Source: Acidobacteriota bacterium (lineage in GTDB: Bacteria > Acidobacteriota > Terriglobia > Terriglobales > Acidobacteriaceae). Taken from it: 64,000 nucleotides of DNA. The stretch's first letter is position 1. Every line of letters begins with the position of its first letter. Positions 35,225 to 43,332 of the stretch are shown piece after piece. The translations under genes and the position numbers were made by a program. The stretch is taken from contig JAFDVQ010000018.1 of the NCBI GenBank assembly GCA_018268915.1, positions 1-64,000 on the forward strand, in the 5' to 3' direction. Under the pieces are notes generated by a model, which saw only the letters and a list, made by a program, of their open reading frames with translations, was not told the origin of the DNA and did no database searches.

Positions 35225-36511
35225 TCAGACGAAGCCTGGATTGCCATCGACGTCTGGATTTTCTACCCACAGTGGTAGGGCTAACGAGTCGTTAACCAGC
35301 TGGTGTGCACTGCGGCCATGTTCGATGAGCTCGCTGACCAGGAGCCCCAGCCACATTGGCAGAGAGAGGTCGAAACGCTCTGTGTCGGCCAGACCTCGAA
35401 TCAAGAAAAAGAGCAAGAAGGCGTAGAGGAAGACTCGCGCCGGAGCTGATTGCAGCTTCCGGGTCTGCCGGTAGATGCTCCAGTAGTATCCAACGAAGAG
35501 GAAGACGCCGATTGCGCCGTAGGCATAGAACTGCTGGATGAGTTCATTGTGGGCGTGAGCGGCTTCGAATTTGTCTGGGCCGAATGGCGGGACAATACCC
35601 CAAACGGAGTTGAAGCCGTGTCCCAGCCAGGGTTTCTGAGCTCCTTCGACCAGGAAGTAGGCCCAGATGCCGAGGCGGCCGGAGAGCGTCTCAGACTGGT
35701 TGCCGAGGTTCAGGTATATCTCCCAATACGAAATGAGCAAAGCTGAAAACGCCACGAAAGCCAGGGAGGCGGTGAGGACGAGGTAGACCTTTGTTTTGCG
35801 CCTCATAGAGCGGTCTGTGACAAGCAGAAGCGTCTCTGCGGCAAGCAGTGCGAGGATGGTGGTCTTGCTGAGGCTTCGAAGGACCGTGAGGCCGAGAAGG
35901 GCGGCGTGGACGCTCCACTTACCGAAGCGATTGCGCATGAGGTATTGGGCGAAGAGAAATGCGATCGCGAGAGGGTAGGCGATGTTGTTTGGTCCCAGTA
36001 GTTCTTCGTCGCCCAACCGAAGATCGGACTGCGCGGGCAGAAGCCAGGCGACAACGGCGCCGAAGCAGGCGCCCCAGATGAAACCCTTCATCAAACAGAG
36101 ACCAACCACGGGAGCGGATCTTGCCTTCAGCAGAAGAGCGACGGCGGCGAAATCGGCAGCCATTCCGCACCAGTAAACGATTGCGATGGGAAGAGACGAC
36201 GTTTCGCTCCAGACAAGAGTTAGGCAAGAGAACGAAAGGAATAACAAGGCCCAGCGGACACTGGCAGTTCTGGACATCTGCCGAAATGAGTACGCGTTCT
36301 GGCCGAAGGTACAAAATCTGACGAGGAGAAGAATCAGGCCGCCGATGGCGAGGCTGATCGCGGTTCCAGTCTGAGGATCTGTCCCGAGGATGCGTACGCA
36401 CAGCACCATGATGAAAGCGCGAAACGCGAAAAAGAACCCGACGACCGATGCCAGAGTGCTGGTCTGGTTGTCGTAGAGTTCGTACCGCTCACTGTCCAGT
36501 TGCGCAGACAT
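35225..36511 (-). CDS. O-antigen ligase / Wzy-type polymerase
   Basis: A 428-residue inner-membrane protein with about 11 helices. The large loop near the end contains GRLGIWAYFLVEGAQKPWLGHGF and AHAHNELIQQFYAYGAIGVFLFVGYY, the hallmark of the Wzy_C/WaaL family, which joins or polymerises lipid-linked polysaccharide units in the periplasm. It starts 11 bases after the cytochrome gene upstream. The exopolysaccharide operon at 49.7-58 kb has no polymerase, so this gene may supply it. Confidence 0.85.
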   Translation of the reverse strand: MSAQLDSERYELYDNQTSTLASVVGFFFAFRAFIMVLCVRILGTDPQTGTAISLAIGGLILLLVRFCTFGQNAYSFRQMSRTASVRWALLFLSFSCLTLVWSETSSLPIAIVYWCGMAADFAAVALLLKARSAPVVGLCLMKGFIWGACFGAVVAWLLPAQSDLRLGDEELLGPNNIAYPLAIAFLFAQYLMRNRFGKWSVHAALLGLTVLRSLSKTTILALLAAETLLLVTDRSMRRKTKVYLVLTASLAFVAFSALLISYWEIYLNLGNQSETLSGRLGIWAYFLVEGAQKPWLGHGFNSVWGIVPPFGPDKFEAAHAHNELIQQFYAYGAIGVFLFVGYYWSIYRQTRKLQSAPARVFLYAFLLFFLIRGLADTERFDLSLPMWLGLLVSELIEHGRSAHQLVNDSLALPLWVENPDVDGNPGFV

Positions 36512-36522
36512 TGGTGAAGTTC

Positions 36523-36993
36523 TCAGTGGGAATACATTTCAGGCACGCCTTGACTGCCAGCGGGCGGAAGGTGACGAAGAAACACGACGATGGACCAGAG
36601 CTCGTCGTCTGAAAGAACGCCCTTTGAGCCGGGCATCCCTGAAGGTTGGATTCCGTAGTCGAGAATAGCCTTTAACTGGCCGTCGGTGTAGCTCTGGACT
36701 TCTGGCGATGCGAGGGATGGGATAGGTGGCGAAATGTGATCGACGAAGGGAACGCCTGTGTTCTGTCCGTCGTTGCCATGACACGCCACGCAATAGTGAG
36801 AGAAGGCTTCTTTGCCATCAGCGAGCGTATCGGGATTGCTGGGAAGCGGGTTCTTCTGGTTCTTGTTTCCGATGAAGACGTGGTGTTTGACGAAGGTCAT
36901 CGTTCCGGTCTCCAGCTTGCCGGGCGACTTCGCCTTGCAGCCAGCCAGGGCGAGGACAAGCAGGGCAAAGGCCGGATAGACAGATTTGCGCAC
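36523..36993 (-). CDS. Lipoprotein cytochrome c (one haem)
   Basis: A 156-residue class I cytochrome c. The haem site CVACH places Cys68, Cys71 and His72, and Met120 in GIQPSGMPG is the likely sixth ligand. The N-terminus KSVYPAFALLVLALAGC has a lipobox with Cys19, so it is probably anchored to a membrane facing the periplasm. GTG 36993 gives a standard lipoprotein signal; ATG 37008 is an alternative that overlaps the upstream gene. It follows the CuA-type cupredoxin by one base. Confidence 0.85.
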   Translation of the reverse strand: MRKSVYPAFALLVLALAGCKAKSPGKLETGTMTFVKHHVFIGNKNQKNPLPSNPDTLADGKEAFSHYCVACHGNDGQNTGVPFVDHISPPIPSLASPEVQSYTDGQLKAILDYGIQPSGMPGSKGVLSDDELWSIVVFLRHLPPAGSQGVPEMYSH

Positions 36994-36994
36994 G

Positions 36995-37357
36995 TCAGTC
37001 CACCACATGAAAGCTAAGGACCATCGAACCGTGTCCTTTACCGCAGAAGACATAGCAATGCCCTACGAAGTCACCGGTCTTCTGGGGCGTGAACTGGACC
37101 TGTGCCGTTCCGTGTTCATTGACTTTCAGGGCGATGTTCAATTCGCGAACGCGAAGGCCATGCGCAACATCCTGACTCTTGATCACGAGCAGAACGGGCT
37201 GGCCTTTCTTCAAGGTGATTTCTCCGGGGGAAAACGAAAACTGGCTTGCAGTGATCTCGACACGCTTTGGAGCCGCCTGCGCGTAAGTCAAAGATGAGAA
37301 CCCCATGATCGCGACGAGCAGGGCAGCGATGGCGAGTCTCTTGTGCTTCGGTTGCAT
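36995..37357 (-). CDS. Soluble CuA-type cupredoxin (CoxB-like domain)
   Basis: A 120-residue secreted protein (signal peptide ending near TYAQA). The copper ligands of a binuclear CuA centre are all readable: His66 in DVAHGL, Cys101, Cys105, His109 and Met112 in CYVFCGKGHGSM. This is the electron-entry domain of cytochrome oxidase subunit II or nitrous oxide reductase, here free and without transmembrane helices or an oxidase subunit I nearby. Its neighbours on both sides are small cytochromes c, so an electron relay between them is the natural reading. Confidence 0.88.
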   Translation of the reverse strand: MQPKHKRLAIAALLVAIMGFSSLTYAQAAPKRVEITASQFSFSPGEITLKKGQPVLLVIKSQDVAHGLRVRELNIALKVNEHGTAQVQFTPQKTGDFVGHCYVFCGKGHGSMVLSFHVVD

Positions 37358-37408
37358 AGCTTTCCTCTTATTGATCAGTTTTCGGACGCAATGGAAGACA
37401 TAGCGCGT

Positions 37409-37717
37409 TTACGGATTCAGGAAATGGAGCAGTGCTCTGAAGTCGGCTTCGCTAAGGTTGGCGCGTACACGCATGTGGCGTGCGACGGCTCCCGCCGCGC
37501 TGGGCGCGAAGCTTTCGGGCGCGGAATGACAGCGGGCGCAATTTTGCTGAAAGACGCGCTGGCCGCGGTCGGGGCTCGCTGGATGACTGGAGCGTGAAAG
37601 CCTGGAGGAGGGCTGGTTCTGCGATTGGTCGGATTGACCTTGCGGCATGCTTGATGCCGCCGCAATGGCGGAGATAGAAATGGCCAATCCGAGCGTGATG
37701 GCTTCAAGAGACTTCAT
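37409..37717 (-). CDS. Small periplasmic cytochrome c
   Basis: A 102-residue secreted protein (signal around AITLGLAISISAIAAASS). The haem site CARCH gives Cys60, Cys63 and His64; Met82 in VARHMRVRA may be the sixth ligand. After a Ser/Gln-rich linker the domain is short for a class I cytochrome. It lies between the porin-like gene (88-base gap) and the CuA-type cupredoxin (51-base gap), all in the same direction. Confidence 0.8.
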   Translation of the reverse strand: MKSLEAITLGLAISISAIAAASSMPQGQSDQSQNQPSSRLSRSSHPASPDRGQRVFQQNCARCHSAPESFAPSAAGAVARHMRVRANLSEADFRALLHFLNP

Positions 37718-37805
37718 TGATTCTCCTTTGGATCTTGCAAACCAAAGTTGGTGATTTCGGTCTTTAACTCAAACTGCCTGCCACTGAGTTACACACAGGG
37801 CCGGA

Positions 37806-38876
37806 TCAGTGCTTGCTCTTCCAGGTGGGAATAAGCAGGCGATACACGAGTGATGTTTCCCAGATATTGACGTTGCCATCGGGCGAGAACTGTCGACCAT
37901 AGCTGGTGTGCACGCGAATCTCGTGGGGTAGGTGATAGTCGAGGCCAAAGTCGGCTCGTTTGGTGTCGACGAATGGCAGCCCGTCGTTATTATCTGGAGC
38001 ATCGCGGAACGTCTGTTGCATCCGGAAGACGGGCTCGAGCCGGCCCACCACCGTGTCGGCACCGCCGCCGAGCTGCTGCAGTCTGTAGTCGGTTTCGAAC
38101 CAGTAGCCCTTTGCATGGGGTGCGTGCGCGAACTCAGAGCGGAACCGGAAACCGGTGTCAATCGGCTGCCACCAGAGGTGCATGCCTTCAAAATTTTCGT
38201 GAACTGCACCGAGGGAGCGGCCATAGGATGCGCCAATCTCAACTCCAGATTGAGGCAAGTAGACCTGGGCCTGACCGCCACTGGAGCGCTCGGCCCCGAA
38301 GTAGCCACTGGTGCTGTTTCCCGAGTAGTAGGCGGCATAGCTGACAGAGGCGCGGTCATTTGCAAAGACATTGCCGCGCAACATTCCGCCAAGGCCGGAG
38401 CCGGTGTTCATCGTACCGGCGCCCCAGATGAGCGGCAGATCCTGAAAGGTCTGGTTCCAGATTTGAGTGAGGCGCTCGTTATAGGTTCCAAACGGGGTGA
38501 GGAATTCACCCGCGACGATGGTGGCGTGCGAACCGGCTTTTACATCGGCCTGGAGATAATCCATGGCCTTGAAGGTGAAGTGGTCGTAGCCATCTCCGGT
38601 GCGATGAAAGAAGTTCGAGAGGATAGTAGCGCGAGTCTCGATCTGGAGATGATCTCCGAGCGGCAACACGGCGACGGGTCGTGCCTCTGGGATGTAGTTG
38701 GTATTTCCGCCGTTGGTGGTGGTGAGGAAACCAATGCCACCGGAGATGATTGCGGGATCCTGTTGAGCGGATGCATTTGTCGATAGACCGCATATCGAGC
38801 ACAGGATCGCCAATGCAGATATGGCATTCGCGAGGTAATGAGTAGGCGTGAGCTTGTTAGCGCGATCAGTGTTCAT
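37806..38876 (-). CDS. Outer-membrane beta-barrel protein (porin-like)
   Basis: A 356-residue protein with a signal peptide ending near NASAQ. AAGG lies a few bases before the ATG at 38876; a GTG nine bases further up is less likely. Short alternating strands with many aromatic ends fill the protein (IETRATILSNFFHR, YWFETDYRLQQLGGG, IRVHTSYGRQF). The segment FLTPFGTYNERLTQIW is like phosphate-selective or general anion porins. It is the first gene behind a four-unit TGACA array and leads a run of cytochrome, CuA cupredoxin, cytochrome and O-antigen ligase. Confidence 0.7.
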   Translation of the reverse strand: MNTDRANKLTPTHYLANAISALAILCSICGLSTNASAQQDPAIISGGIGFLTTTNGGNTNYIPEARPVAVLPLGDHLQIETRATILSNFFHRTGDGYDHFTFKAMDYLQADVKAGSHATIVAGEFLTPFGTYNERLTQIWNQTFQDLPLIWGAGTMNTGSGLGGMLRGNVFANDRASVSYAAYYSGNSTSGYFGAERSSGGQAQVYLPQSGVEIGASYGRSLGAVHENFEGMHLWWQPIDTGFRFRSEFAHAPHAKGYWFETDYRLQQLGGGADTVVGRLEPVFRMQQTFRDAPDNNDGLPFVDTKRADFGLDYHLPHEIRVHTSYGRQFSPDGNVNIWETSLVYRLLIPTWKSKH

Positions 38877-38908
38877 GATTGCCACCTTACGTAGCTTTGT
38901 GGTGTTTG

Positions 38909-38948
38909 GTGTCTCGACAACGTCTGATGTTTGTCAAACGATTGTCAT
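38909..38948 (-). promoter_or_regulatory. TGACA tandem array upstream of the porin-cytochrome operon
   Basis: On the + strand the units start at 38909 (GTGTCTC), 38920 (ACGTCTG), 38931 (TTGTCAA) and 38942 (TTGTCAT), an exact 11-base period. In gene direction the strong pair reads ATGACAA and TTGACAA. The array lies 33-72 bases upstream of the ATG at 38876. A 17-base core, GTTTGTCAAACGATTGTCA, also occurs at 40044-40061. Confidence 0.65.
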
Positions 38949-38991
38949 GCCGTGCCTGCGAAGCGCTACAACTCCGGGCGAGTGAAAGCTG

Positions 38992-39930
38992 TCATGCGAT
39001 CTGAGCGAGAATCCTGCTGTAGCGAGACCGCATGGAGGGTGAAGCGGCCGTATGCGAAAGAGTTTCAATTTCGGCTCGCGAGGGCTGGAAATTCAGCGGG
39101 AGTGATTTCCAGTAGTACTTGAGGTTTGGTGAGGTCCAGGTCTTATAGATTTCCTCCCATGACTTTCCCGACTCACCTGCGAAGGCAAGATTGGCGGGAT
39201 TCACGACGCGGGCGCAATCCTGAAAGCGGCAGTCGAGCGAGATACGCATCCTGTCTGAGAAGTTGGGAGCAGCAGCGTGCACGGTCAGGCTATGGAAGAT
39301 GAGGACGTCGCCTGCGTTGATGTCGCCTCCAACCCACTCGTCGCCCATTTCAGCGCCGGCCGGGATCTCAGGAACGTGGAGATTCTCATCGATATGGGCT
39401 TGAAATCCGAAGTGATGTGAACCTTCGAGAATCTGAAGAGGACCCATTTCCCCTGGGCAATCGTGCAGTGGGATCCAGACGGTGAAGCACTCAGGATCGC
39501 CATTCATGAAGCGGTAATCCTGATGCGCATGAACTCTGAGGCGCTCTGAGTTGGGGAAGATGAGCCGACCGATTGGTTTTGGATGCACCAGGACGCGATC
39601 GCCAACAATCAGCTTCATCACTGCCTTGAGCTGAGGATGATGAGGCAATGCGTGAAAGCTCTCGAGGTTGAAAACTTCGCGGTAGGTGCTCTTGAATGCC
39701 GGATCGGGATCGCCGCAAGCGGCCTTTGCGTTGGCTATTCGTTCGATTGGATCGCGGCCAGATGTGAGCCAACCAGAGCGGGAGAGAATCTGCGAGACTT
39801 CGCCGAGGAGTTTGTTGAGCTCGGTGCGAGGCAGAAGATTGCGAATGAGTACATACCCTCTGGAACCAATCTCATGGTGAAGTACGTCGGCAGTGAGGTG
39901 CTGCGCCTGCAATTCGCTAAAGGGCTTCAT
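38992..39930 (-). CDS. Phytanoyl-CoA dioxygenase (PhyH)-family oxygenase
   Basis: A 312-residue non-haem iron, 2-oxoglutarate-dependent oxygenase. The iron triad is readable as His136 and Asp138 in RVHAHQDYRF, and His218 in SLTVHAAAPN; Arg229 in RMRISLDCR probably binds 2-oxoglutarate. The ATG at 39930 has GGGAG eight bases before it. Members hydroxylate small molecules in the cytoplasm. It is divergent from the unusual biosynthetic cluster that starts at 40229 and has its own TGACA array, so it may act on the product of that cluster. Confidence 0.85.
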   Translation of the reverse strand: MKPFSELQAQHLTADVLHHEIGSRGYVLIRNLLPRTELNKLLGEVSQILSRSGWLTSGRDPIERIANAKAACGDPDPAFKSTYREVFNLESFHALPHHPQLKAVMKLIVGDRVLVHPKPIGRLIFPNSERLRVHAHQDYRFMNGDPECFTVWIPLHDCPGEMGPLQILEGSHHFGFQAHIDENLHVPEIPAGAEMGDEWVGGDINAGDVLIFHSLTVHAAAPNFSDRMRISLDCRFQDCARVVNPANLAFAGESGKSWEEIYKTWTSPNLKYYWKSLPLNFQPSRAEIETLSHTAASPSMRSRYSRILAQIA

Positions 39931-40022
39931 TGATGCTGCTCCCGGGGGCCAATTCGACACTAAAAGGACCGGCTGAATTGGACTCGAACAGCTGATAACG
40001 TAGCGAACGCGAGGCGGCTAGC

Positions 40023-40062
40023 GTGTCTTTGGCCGGTCTTCTGTTTGTCAAACGATTGTCAC
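40023..40062 (-). promoter_or_regulatory. TGACA tandem array upstream of the PhyH-type gene
   Basis: Units on the + strand start at 40023 (GTGTCTT), 40034 (CGGTCTT), 40045 (TTGTCAA) and 40056 (TTGTCAC), all 11 bases apart. The layout copies the array at 38909-38948 unit for unit: two weak units followed by two strong ones. It lies 93-132 bases upstream of the ATG at 39930. Confidence 0.65.
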
Positions 40063-40114
40063 GTCGGGCTGGAGAGGATCCGTGAGGCCGTGTGAACGAC
40101 GGATGAACAAAAGA

Positions 40115-40142
40115 GTGACATTTGGCTTACTCGGATGTGACA
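40115..40142 (+). promoter_or_regulatory. Two GTGACA units 22 bases apart, upstream of the nucleotidyltransferase gene
   Basis: GTGACA occurs at 40115-40120 and 40137-40142, two periods of 11 apart, pointing towards the gene at 40229. The position in between does not match well. This is a weak member of the TGACA family. Confidence 0.4.
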
Positions 40143-40228
40143 CCGGCGCCAATTGCAATCGATAGGCTTGCCGGAGCCTGCACGCGGTCTAGAGACCTCA
40201 AGCGTGCGGGTGGTAGAGGATTGCCGAG

Positions 40229-41593
40229 TTGAGCTTGCAGGTTGATGTCGGTCGCATGCCGAACGGGAGCGCCGGGTATTTCGACGACGGAACGCATGCC
40301 TGTCCGGTGTGCTCGGCTGATCGATCGAACGGCAGGATCGCTAGACCTGTCTCGCGACAGCTCACCCGGGAACAGCAGATGCGGCTGGCGGTTCTGTTGC
40401 TCTTCTGCGATCCCGTACCGGAGCAATGCTCTCACTTGCTGGAGCTTTCCGACAAAGATTGGGAGAGGCTCCTGCGATGGCTGGACCTGAGCGGATTGGC
40501 TCTGTATTTTCTTGATCGTATTGTTGCGCTCAAACTCTGCAATCTGCTGCCCACGAGCGTGTTCACCAGACTTCATCTGAACCTGATCGACAACACCGAG
40601 CGCACGCGGCGCATGCTGCTGGAGTCGGCCGCGATTCAGCTGAAATTCCAGCAGGCAGGAATTTCGTATGCGGTGCTGAAGGGAATCTCGCTGTGGCCGG
40701 CCGCGGTAGCCAAGCCGGAGCTCCGCTCTCAATTCGATATGGACTACCTTGTTGCGGAGACTGATTTGCCGGCAGCTCGCAGAATTCTTGAGACCGACGG
40801 GTATCGACTGTATGCGGTGAGCGGCAAGAGTTCGGAGTTCAAGAAGAACGAGCGACCGGGCGTATCGCTGAAAGATATCTATAAGCACTTCGGCTCGTAT
40901 GGTGTGGAGCTTCACGCTGTAAAGAGCGACGGAAGAGAAGAGTCGGCTCTGAACCGCATACAGAGGCGTGATGTGAACGGCACGTCGATGCCGGTGCTGA
41001 ATCCGGTCGACTTGTTTCTCGGCCATGGAATGCACACCTTCAAACATTTGTGCGGTGAGTACGCGCGGGCATCGCAATTCCTGGAGTTCCGGAGACACGT
41101 GCTGCGGTTTCAAGATGACGAAGAATTCTGGCTCGAGCTTCGCAGGGTGGCTGACGGAAATCTCCGGGTAACGCTTGGACTCGGCGTGGTCCTTCTGCTG
41201 ACCAGCGAAGTGATGGGGAATTTTGTGCCTTATGGGCTCGCTTCCTGGACTGTCGATCGACTTCCAGATCGCTTGCGTCTGTGGGTGCGCACATACGGCC
41301 ACCGAGCGATACTCGGTGAGTTTCCCGGAACCAAGCTGTATCTTCTGTTGCAGCAGGAACTGGAAGAGTGCGGCGTAGTGGCGAAGAGGGCGACTCGGAA
41401 TAGTTTGTTCCCGGCGCAACTGCCGCCTCCGGTGATACGACCCGTAGCGAATGAAGGACTCGACAGGCAGGTGAGGAGGTACGCAATGCATCTGGGGACA
41501 ATCTTGAGCCGGGCTCAGTTCCACGTGACAGAGGGAGTCCGCTATGCGGTAGAGACGCGGCGATGGCGAAGGATCAAGGAATCAGTTCGATGA
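40229..41593 (+). CDS. Nucleotidyltransferase-family protein (NTP_transf_5-like)
   Basis: A 454-residue soluble protein. AGISYAVLKGISLWPAAV and ELRSQFDMDYLVAETDLPAA (residues about 145-190) fit the putative nucleotidyltransferase family found in surface-polysaccharide and peptide-modifying clusters; FDMDYLV would hold the metal-binding Asp pair. The start is TTG 40229 with AGAGG nine bases upstream; ATG 40256 is possible. A CPVC near the N-terminus could bind metal. The last four bases overlap the next ATG. The substrate is unknown. HPr-kinase-like genes often accompany this family, and one lies at 48461-49486. Confidence 0.7.
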   Translation: MSLQVDVGRMPNGSAGYFDDGTHACPVCSADRSNGRIARPVSRQLTREQQMRLAVLLLFCDPVPEQCSHLLELSDKDWERLLRWLDLSGLALYFLDRIVALKLCNLLPTSVFTRLHLNLIDNTERTRRMLLESAAIQLKFQQAGISYAVLKGISLWPAAVAKPELRSQFDMDYLVAETDLPAARRILETDGYRLYAVSGKSSEFKKNERPGVSLKDIYKHFGSYGVELHAVKSDGREESALNRIQRRDVNGTSMPVLNPVDLFLGHGMHTFKHLCGEYARASQFLEFRRHVLRFQDDEEFWLELRRVADGNLRVTLGLGVVLLLTSEVMGNFVPYGLASWTVDRLPDRLRLWVRTYGHRAILGEFPGTKLYLLLQQELEECGVVAKRATRNSLFPAQLPPPVIRPVANEGLDRQVRRYAMHLGTILSRAQFHVTEGVRYAVETRRWRRIKESVR

Positions 41594-42423
41594 CCACGGA
41601 GATGCGCGCCGCAGCCTCGGCCTTCGACGCAATTGCACCGCGCTTCGACGAACGGTTCGGAGCATGGCTGAGCGTGGCTGCGCAGAGAAAAGCGGTTCGG
41701 TCGGCGTTGATTGAAACTTTCCCAAAGGGTGGGAGAGTCCTCGAGATTGGTGGTGGGACAGGCGAGGACGCGGCATTTCTTGCACGGTCCGGCTACGAAG
41801 TAATACTTACCGACGCATCTCCGGTGATGGTGGAACATGCGCGAGCAAAGCTTCGTCCCCTTGGAGGCAGGGCGGAAGTCACTCCGGCGGAGGATCTGGA
41901 GCATTTTGCAGAGTGTTGGATGTCAGAGGCTGAAGAGCCATTGGATGGAGCATTTTCGAATTTTGCGCCGCTGAACTGCGTTGTTGATCTGGAGCCAGTA
42001 GCTCGCGGGCTTGCGCGATTGCTTAGGCAGGGCTCGTCGGCAGTGCTGGTGGTGTTTGGTACGTTCTGTCCAGGGGAGATGATCACCGAGTCGCTTCGGT
42101 TGAGATTCAAAGAGGTTCTGCGGCGAACCAGGCGAGGGCCGATCAAGGCGAGAATTGGGCAGCGGGAGTTTGAGATTGTTTATCACCGGCGAGCTGAACT
42201 GACGGCGGTGTTTGCGCCGTGGTTCTCGCTGGAGAAGACCATTGGGATTGGTGTTGCTGTGCCGCCGAGTGGAGCGGAACCATGGATCTCTGGTCATCCC
42301 GGACTGCTGGCATCGCTGGAGGCTGCAGATCGTGTGCTTGCGCGGCCCCTGTCGATGCTGGGAGACCATGTTCTTTATCACTTTCGCCGGAATGAGGCTC
42401 AGAGCCCCAAGACAATTGAATGA
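41590..42423 (+). CDS. Class I SAM-dependent methyltransferase
   Basis: The ATG at 41590 overlaps the previous stop as ATGA and is preferred over an ATG at 41563; AAGGA lies nine bases before it. The 277-residue protein has the SAM motif RVLEIGGGTGEDAAFLARSG (about residues 40-59) and an acidic end of the next strand (ILTDAS). The C-terminal third is unusual and has no known partner domain. It acts on an unknown small molecule, probably within the cluster. Confidence 0.85.
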   Translation: MTTEMRAAASAFDAIAPRFDERFGAWLSVAAQRKAVRSALIETFPKGGRVLEIGGGTGEDAAFLARSGYEVILTDASPVMVEHARAKLRPLGGRAEVTPAEDLEHFAECWMSEAEEPLDGAFSNFAPLNCVVDLEPVARGLARLLRQGSSAVLVVFGTFCPGEMITESLRLRFKEVLRRTRRGPIKARIGQREFEIVYHRRAELTAVFAPWFSLEKTIGIGVAVPPSGAEPWISGHPGLLASLEAADRVLARPLSMLGDHVLYHFRRNEAQSPKTIE

Positions 42424-42448
42424 CCAACTCCAGACATTCGCGGGACAT
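42421..42448 (+). promoter_or_regulatory. Weak TGACA-type array upstream of GTP cyclohydrolase II
   Basis: TGACCA (42421), AGACAT (42432) and GGACAT (42443) lie 11 bases apart in the direction of the gene at 42519. The first unit includes the stop codon of the methyltransferase. The units are less exact than in the other arrays. Confidence 0.35.
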
Positions 42449-42518
42449 GACGCTCGACACCTGCAGCTAGTCTCGATTGAAGGGACCTCGATTCCGTGGA
42501 GATCTCACTTCCCTGCTC

Positions 42519-43178
42519 ATGGTCAACAAGGTCGCTGAAGTCGGATTTCCAACGTATTGGGCTGAGTTCCGCCTAATTGCGTTCGAGGGAATCGACAATC
42601 AAAAGCGGTTGCAAAAGCCGGAGACGCTGCTGGCATTAGTTCTCGGCGACGTTCAACGGACGCTGCCGATCGTCCGCATACACTCTCAGTGCACTACTGG
42701 CGATGTATTTCATTCGCTTCGCTGCGACTGCCACGATCAACTTCATTTAGCGCTAAAGTCGATTGCGAATCACGGCTCGGGCGTCCTGGTGTACGAACAT
42801 CAGGAGGGACGAGGCATTGGATTGGTCGAGAAGCTGCGTGCGTACGAACTACAGGATCAGGGGCTCGATACGATCGAGGCCAATCTCGAACTGGGACACC
42901 CAGTCGATCTGCGCAATTATGTGTTGCCGGTGGAAGTTTTGAAAGCGTTGGGAATTCATTCCGTCCAGCTACTTACGAACAATCCGGAAAAGATTGCGGC
43001 AGTGCAAGCCGGCGGCATCGAGATTGTGAGAAGGTTGAGCGCAGATGTTCCCGACAATCCACACTCAGAGCGATATCTTCTGACTAAGCGGATGAAGCTC
43101 GGGCATATTTCAAAAGTTCCGAGCGATCTGAGCGATGGAACTGTGCCGCCAGGCCGCTGCCGAAGCGCAGGGCGATAG
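42519..43178 (+). CDS. ribA: Stand-alone GTP cyclohydrolase II
   Basis: A 219-residue enzyme that opens the imidazole ring of GTP to give a diaminopyrimidine. The zinc ligands are Cys58, Cys69 and Cys71 in HSQCTTGDVFHSLRCDC. QEGRGIGLVEKLRAYELQDQ, TIEANLELGHPVDLRNY and LLTNNPEKI are intact, so it should be active. HSEC of typical RibA reads HSQC. The ATG at 42519 is preferred; a TTG 42 bases upstream extends the frame. It is not fused to RibB and sits among methyltransferase, radical SAM and amidohydrolase genes, so it may serve a dedicated product as well as or instead of riboflavin. Confidence 0.9.
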   Translation: MVNKVAEVGFPTYWAEFRLIAFEGIDNQKRLQKPETLLALVLGDVQRTLPIVRIHSQCTTGDVFHSLRCDCHDQLHLALKSIANHGSGVLVYEHQEGRGIGLVEKLRAYELQDQGLDTIEANLELGHPVDLRNYVLPVEVLKALGIHSVQLLTNNPEKIAAVQAGGIEIVRRLSADVPDNPHSERYLLTKRMKLGHISKVPSDLSDGTVPPGRCRSAGR

Positions 43179-43212
43179 ATCCCGGCGACGCGCAAAAGGC
43201 TTCGCCAAGGTA

Positions 43213-43240
43213 TGACATTGAGCTGACAATTCTGGGACAA
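43213..43240 (+). promoter_or_regulatory. TGACA tandem array upstream of the radical SAM gene
   Basis: TGACAT (43213), TGACAA (43224) and GGACAA (43235) are exactly 11 bases apart and point towards the gene at 43333, which starts 93 bases after the array. The spacing and sequence match the arrays at 30156 and 49608. Confidence 0.6.
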
Positions 43241-43332
43241 CTGAGCACTCCCGCATAGCTAGGCTACGAAGCAAGTTAGATGGAGATGTCCGTCTAACCA
43301 CCCGATTTAATGCCCTGCTTTCGAGGTGCAAC

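Noticed and set aside
40127..41524. Long minus-strand open frame (465 codons) opposite the nucleotidyltransferase gene
   Set aside because: The plus-strand frame has family motifs and a 4-base overlap with the next gene; the minus frame is rich in Arg, Gln and His as expected of a shadow.
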